Assembly: GCF_018304765.1 (NCBI RefSeq) | Contig: NZ_CP072642.1 | Coordinates: 1,889,819 to 1,953,818 of the forward strand | Length of the DNA: 64,000 bases | DNA from: Chloracidobacterium sp. N | GTDB lineage: Bacteria > Acidobacteriota > Blastocatellia > Chloracidobacteriales > Chloracidobacteriaceae | Direction: 5' to 3' | Shown: positions 63,309 to 64,000 of the stretch, piece after piece | Numbering within the stretch: the first letter of the stretch is position 1 | Layout of the letters: every line of letters starts with the position of its first letter | The notes under the pieces: model-generated | The model's input: only the letters and a program-made list of their open reading frames with translations | Database searches by the model: none | Told to the model about the DNA's origin: nothing | Translations under genes and position numbers: made by a program

Positions 63309-63914
63309 TCAGCTTTCCTTTGCCATTTCCGAGGTTACAGTCTCCGAGGGCGGCACCGGATAGGGAACAAAACAGCGGCGACAGCGTGCCTCGTACAGCC
63401 CTTCCGCTCCGACAACCACCCGCCGCTCGTCGGCAATGAGCCGCTGGGAAAAGTTGGCCGGGTGTCCACAGACGACACAGATGGCCTGTGGCTTGCTCAC
63501 GTATTCCGCCATCGCCAGCAAATGGGGAATCGGCTCAAACGGTTCGCCACGGTAGTCCAGGTCCAGGGCCGCCACAATGACCCGCCGCCCTTCCTGGGCC
63601 AGTTGACGGCAGACGGTCACGAGCCCCGCCCCCAGAAACTGCCCCTCATCAATGCCCACAACCTGGGTTTCCGGCCGCAGACACTCCAGAATGTCCTCGG
63701 CGCTTTCGACGACCTGAGTTTCGATGCGCAGGCGGCTGTGCGACACGATGAAGTTGGCTTCATACCGGTCATCGAGCCGGGGCTTGAACGCCTGGACAGT
63801 CTGCCGCGCAATCAGCGCCCGCCGCAGACGTGTGATGAGCGCCTCGGTTTTCCCGGAAAACATGCCACCGGCGATGACTTCAATCCATCCGCGCGGACGC
63901 GCCGACCACTCCAT
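63309..63914 (-). CDS. tdk: Thymidine kinase
   Basis: Type II thymidine kinase that phosphorylates thymidine to dTMP in salvage. 201 residues from ATG 63914, behind GGAAG eight bases upstream; a TTG at 63965 extends it without a good ribosome site. P-loop [19 protein letters not shown], the catalytic Glu in [11 protein letters not shown], and zinc-binding Cys pairs in [10 protein letters not shown] and ARCRRCF. First gene of a minus-strand group with ispF and the AAA protein. Confidence 0.94.
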   Translation of the reverse strand: MEWSARPRGWIEVIAGGMFSGKTEALITRLRRALIARQTVQAFKPRLDDRYEANFIVSHSRLRIETQVVESAEDILECLRPETQVVGIDEGQFLGAGLVTVCRQLAQEGRRVIVAALDLDYRGEPFEPIPHLLAMAEYVSKPQAICVVCGHPANFSQRLIADERRVVVGAEGLYEARCRRCFVPYPVPPSETVTSEMAKES

Positions 63915-64000
63915 TGACGCTGCTTCCTGCAAGTTCCGGTTGGCCTCCAAAAGTTGCCCTGCCAAAGCCTACCGGCGGATGGGGGGCATCGGGGGCTTGG

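Overview
This is a GC-rich (roughly 60-65%) bacterial chromosome segment with dense, mostly housekeeping gene content. I see no rRNA, CRISPR array, insertion sequence or phage gene. The combination of hrcA-grpE-dnaK-dnaJ, an F-type ATP synthase with paired b and b' subunits, a Ycf46-like AAA protein, MEP-pathway genes and pyruvate phosphate dikinase suits a Gram-negative bacterium, possibly of a phototrophic or Chloracidobacterium-like acidobacterial lineage. The lineage is an inference from gene content, not a search result.

Layout. 1-1.8 kb: a secreted protein cut by the left edge, a small unknown protein and a cupin. 1.8-7.5 kb: hrcA, grpE, dnaK, dnaJ (dnaJ carries an apparent homopolymer frameshift near its end). 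7.6-12.2 kb: single-domain response regulator, LysR regulator, ybbA/tesA divergent pair, mnmE. 12.3-28.9 kb: a long same-strand surface-polysaccharide cluster holding a Wzm/Wzt-type exporter, a truncated methyltransferase remnant, a methyltransferase, six clear GT2/GT4 glycosyltransferases plus a membrane-anchored one, a GT75-like protein, a large membrane protein, an SGNH acetylesterase, a GmhA-type isomerase and a hexapeptide acyltransferase. Many junctions are ATGA overlaps. 28.9-31.1 kb (minus): orphan FecCD permease, a tiny membrane protein, and an Uma2 protein with heptad-repeat tail. 31.3-35.4 kb (minus): ATP synthase genes b', b, delta, alpha, gamma behind a good sigma70-like promoter, then tRNA-His. 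35.8-41 kb: DUF4388/J-domain/TPR protein, DUF971 protein, thioesterase, fabH, lipoprotein. 41.1-48.4 kb: ppdK, a helicase-exonuclease fusion, cinA. 48.4-53.1 kb (minus): ispE, tRNA-Gln, prs, rplY, pth, rpsF, rplI, purS. 53.3-64 kb: lgt, an ABC exporter, adhP, gpsA, a HAD phosphatase, a compositionally mosaic membrane glycosyltransferase-like protein, and tdk-ispF-AAA.

How it works together. The 12-29 kb block reads as a pathway that assembles a glycan on the cytoplasmic face, modifies it (methyl, acetyl, possibly heptose and furanose-type sugars) and exports it by the ABC-dependent route; the Wzt C-terminal domain would select the finished chain. The chaperone block is a complete HrcA-DnaK set but without a CIRCE operator that I can see. 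The atp block supplies the stator and part of F1 and needs a, c, beta and epsilon from elsewhere. ispE and ispF both belong to isoprenoid synthesis.

The strongest unusual signals are a UvrD-family helicase with a DEDDh exonuclease inserted before motif V, a bacterial GT75 (reversibly glycosylated polypeptide)-like protein in the glycan cluster, a dnaJ frameshift at a T7 tract, a membrane glycosyltransferase with an AT-rich core between GC-rich ends, and a DUF4388-J-proline-rich-TPR fusion. No intergenic gap exceeds about 300 bases.
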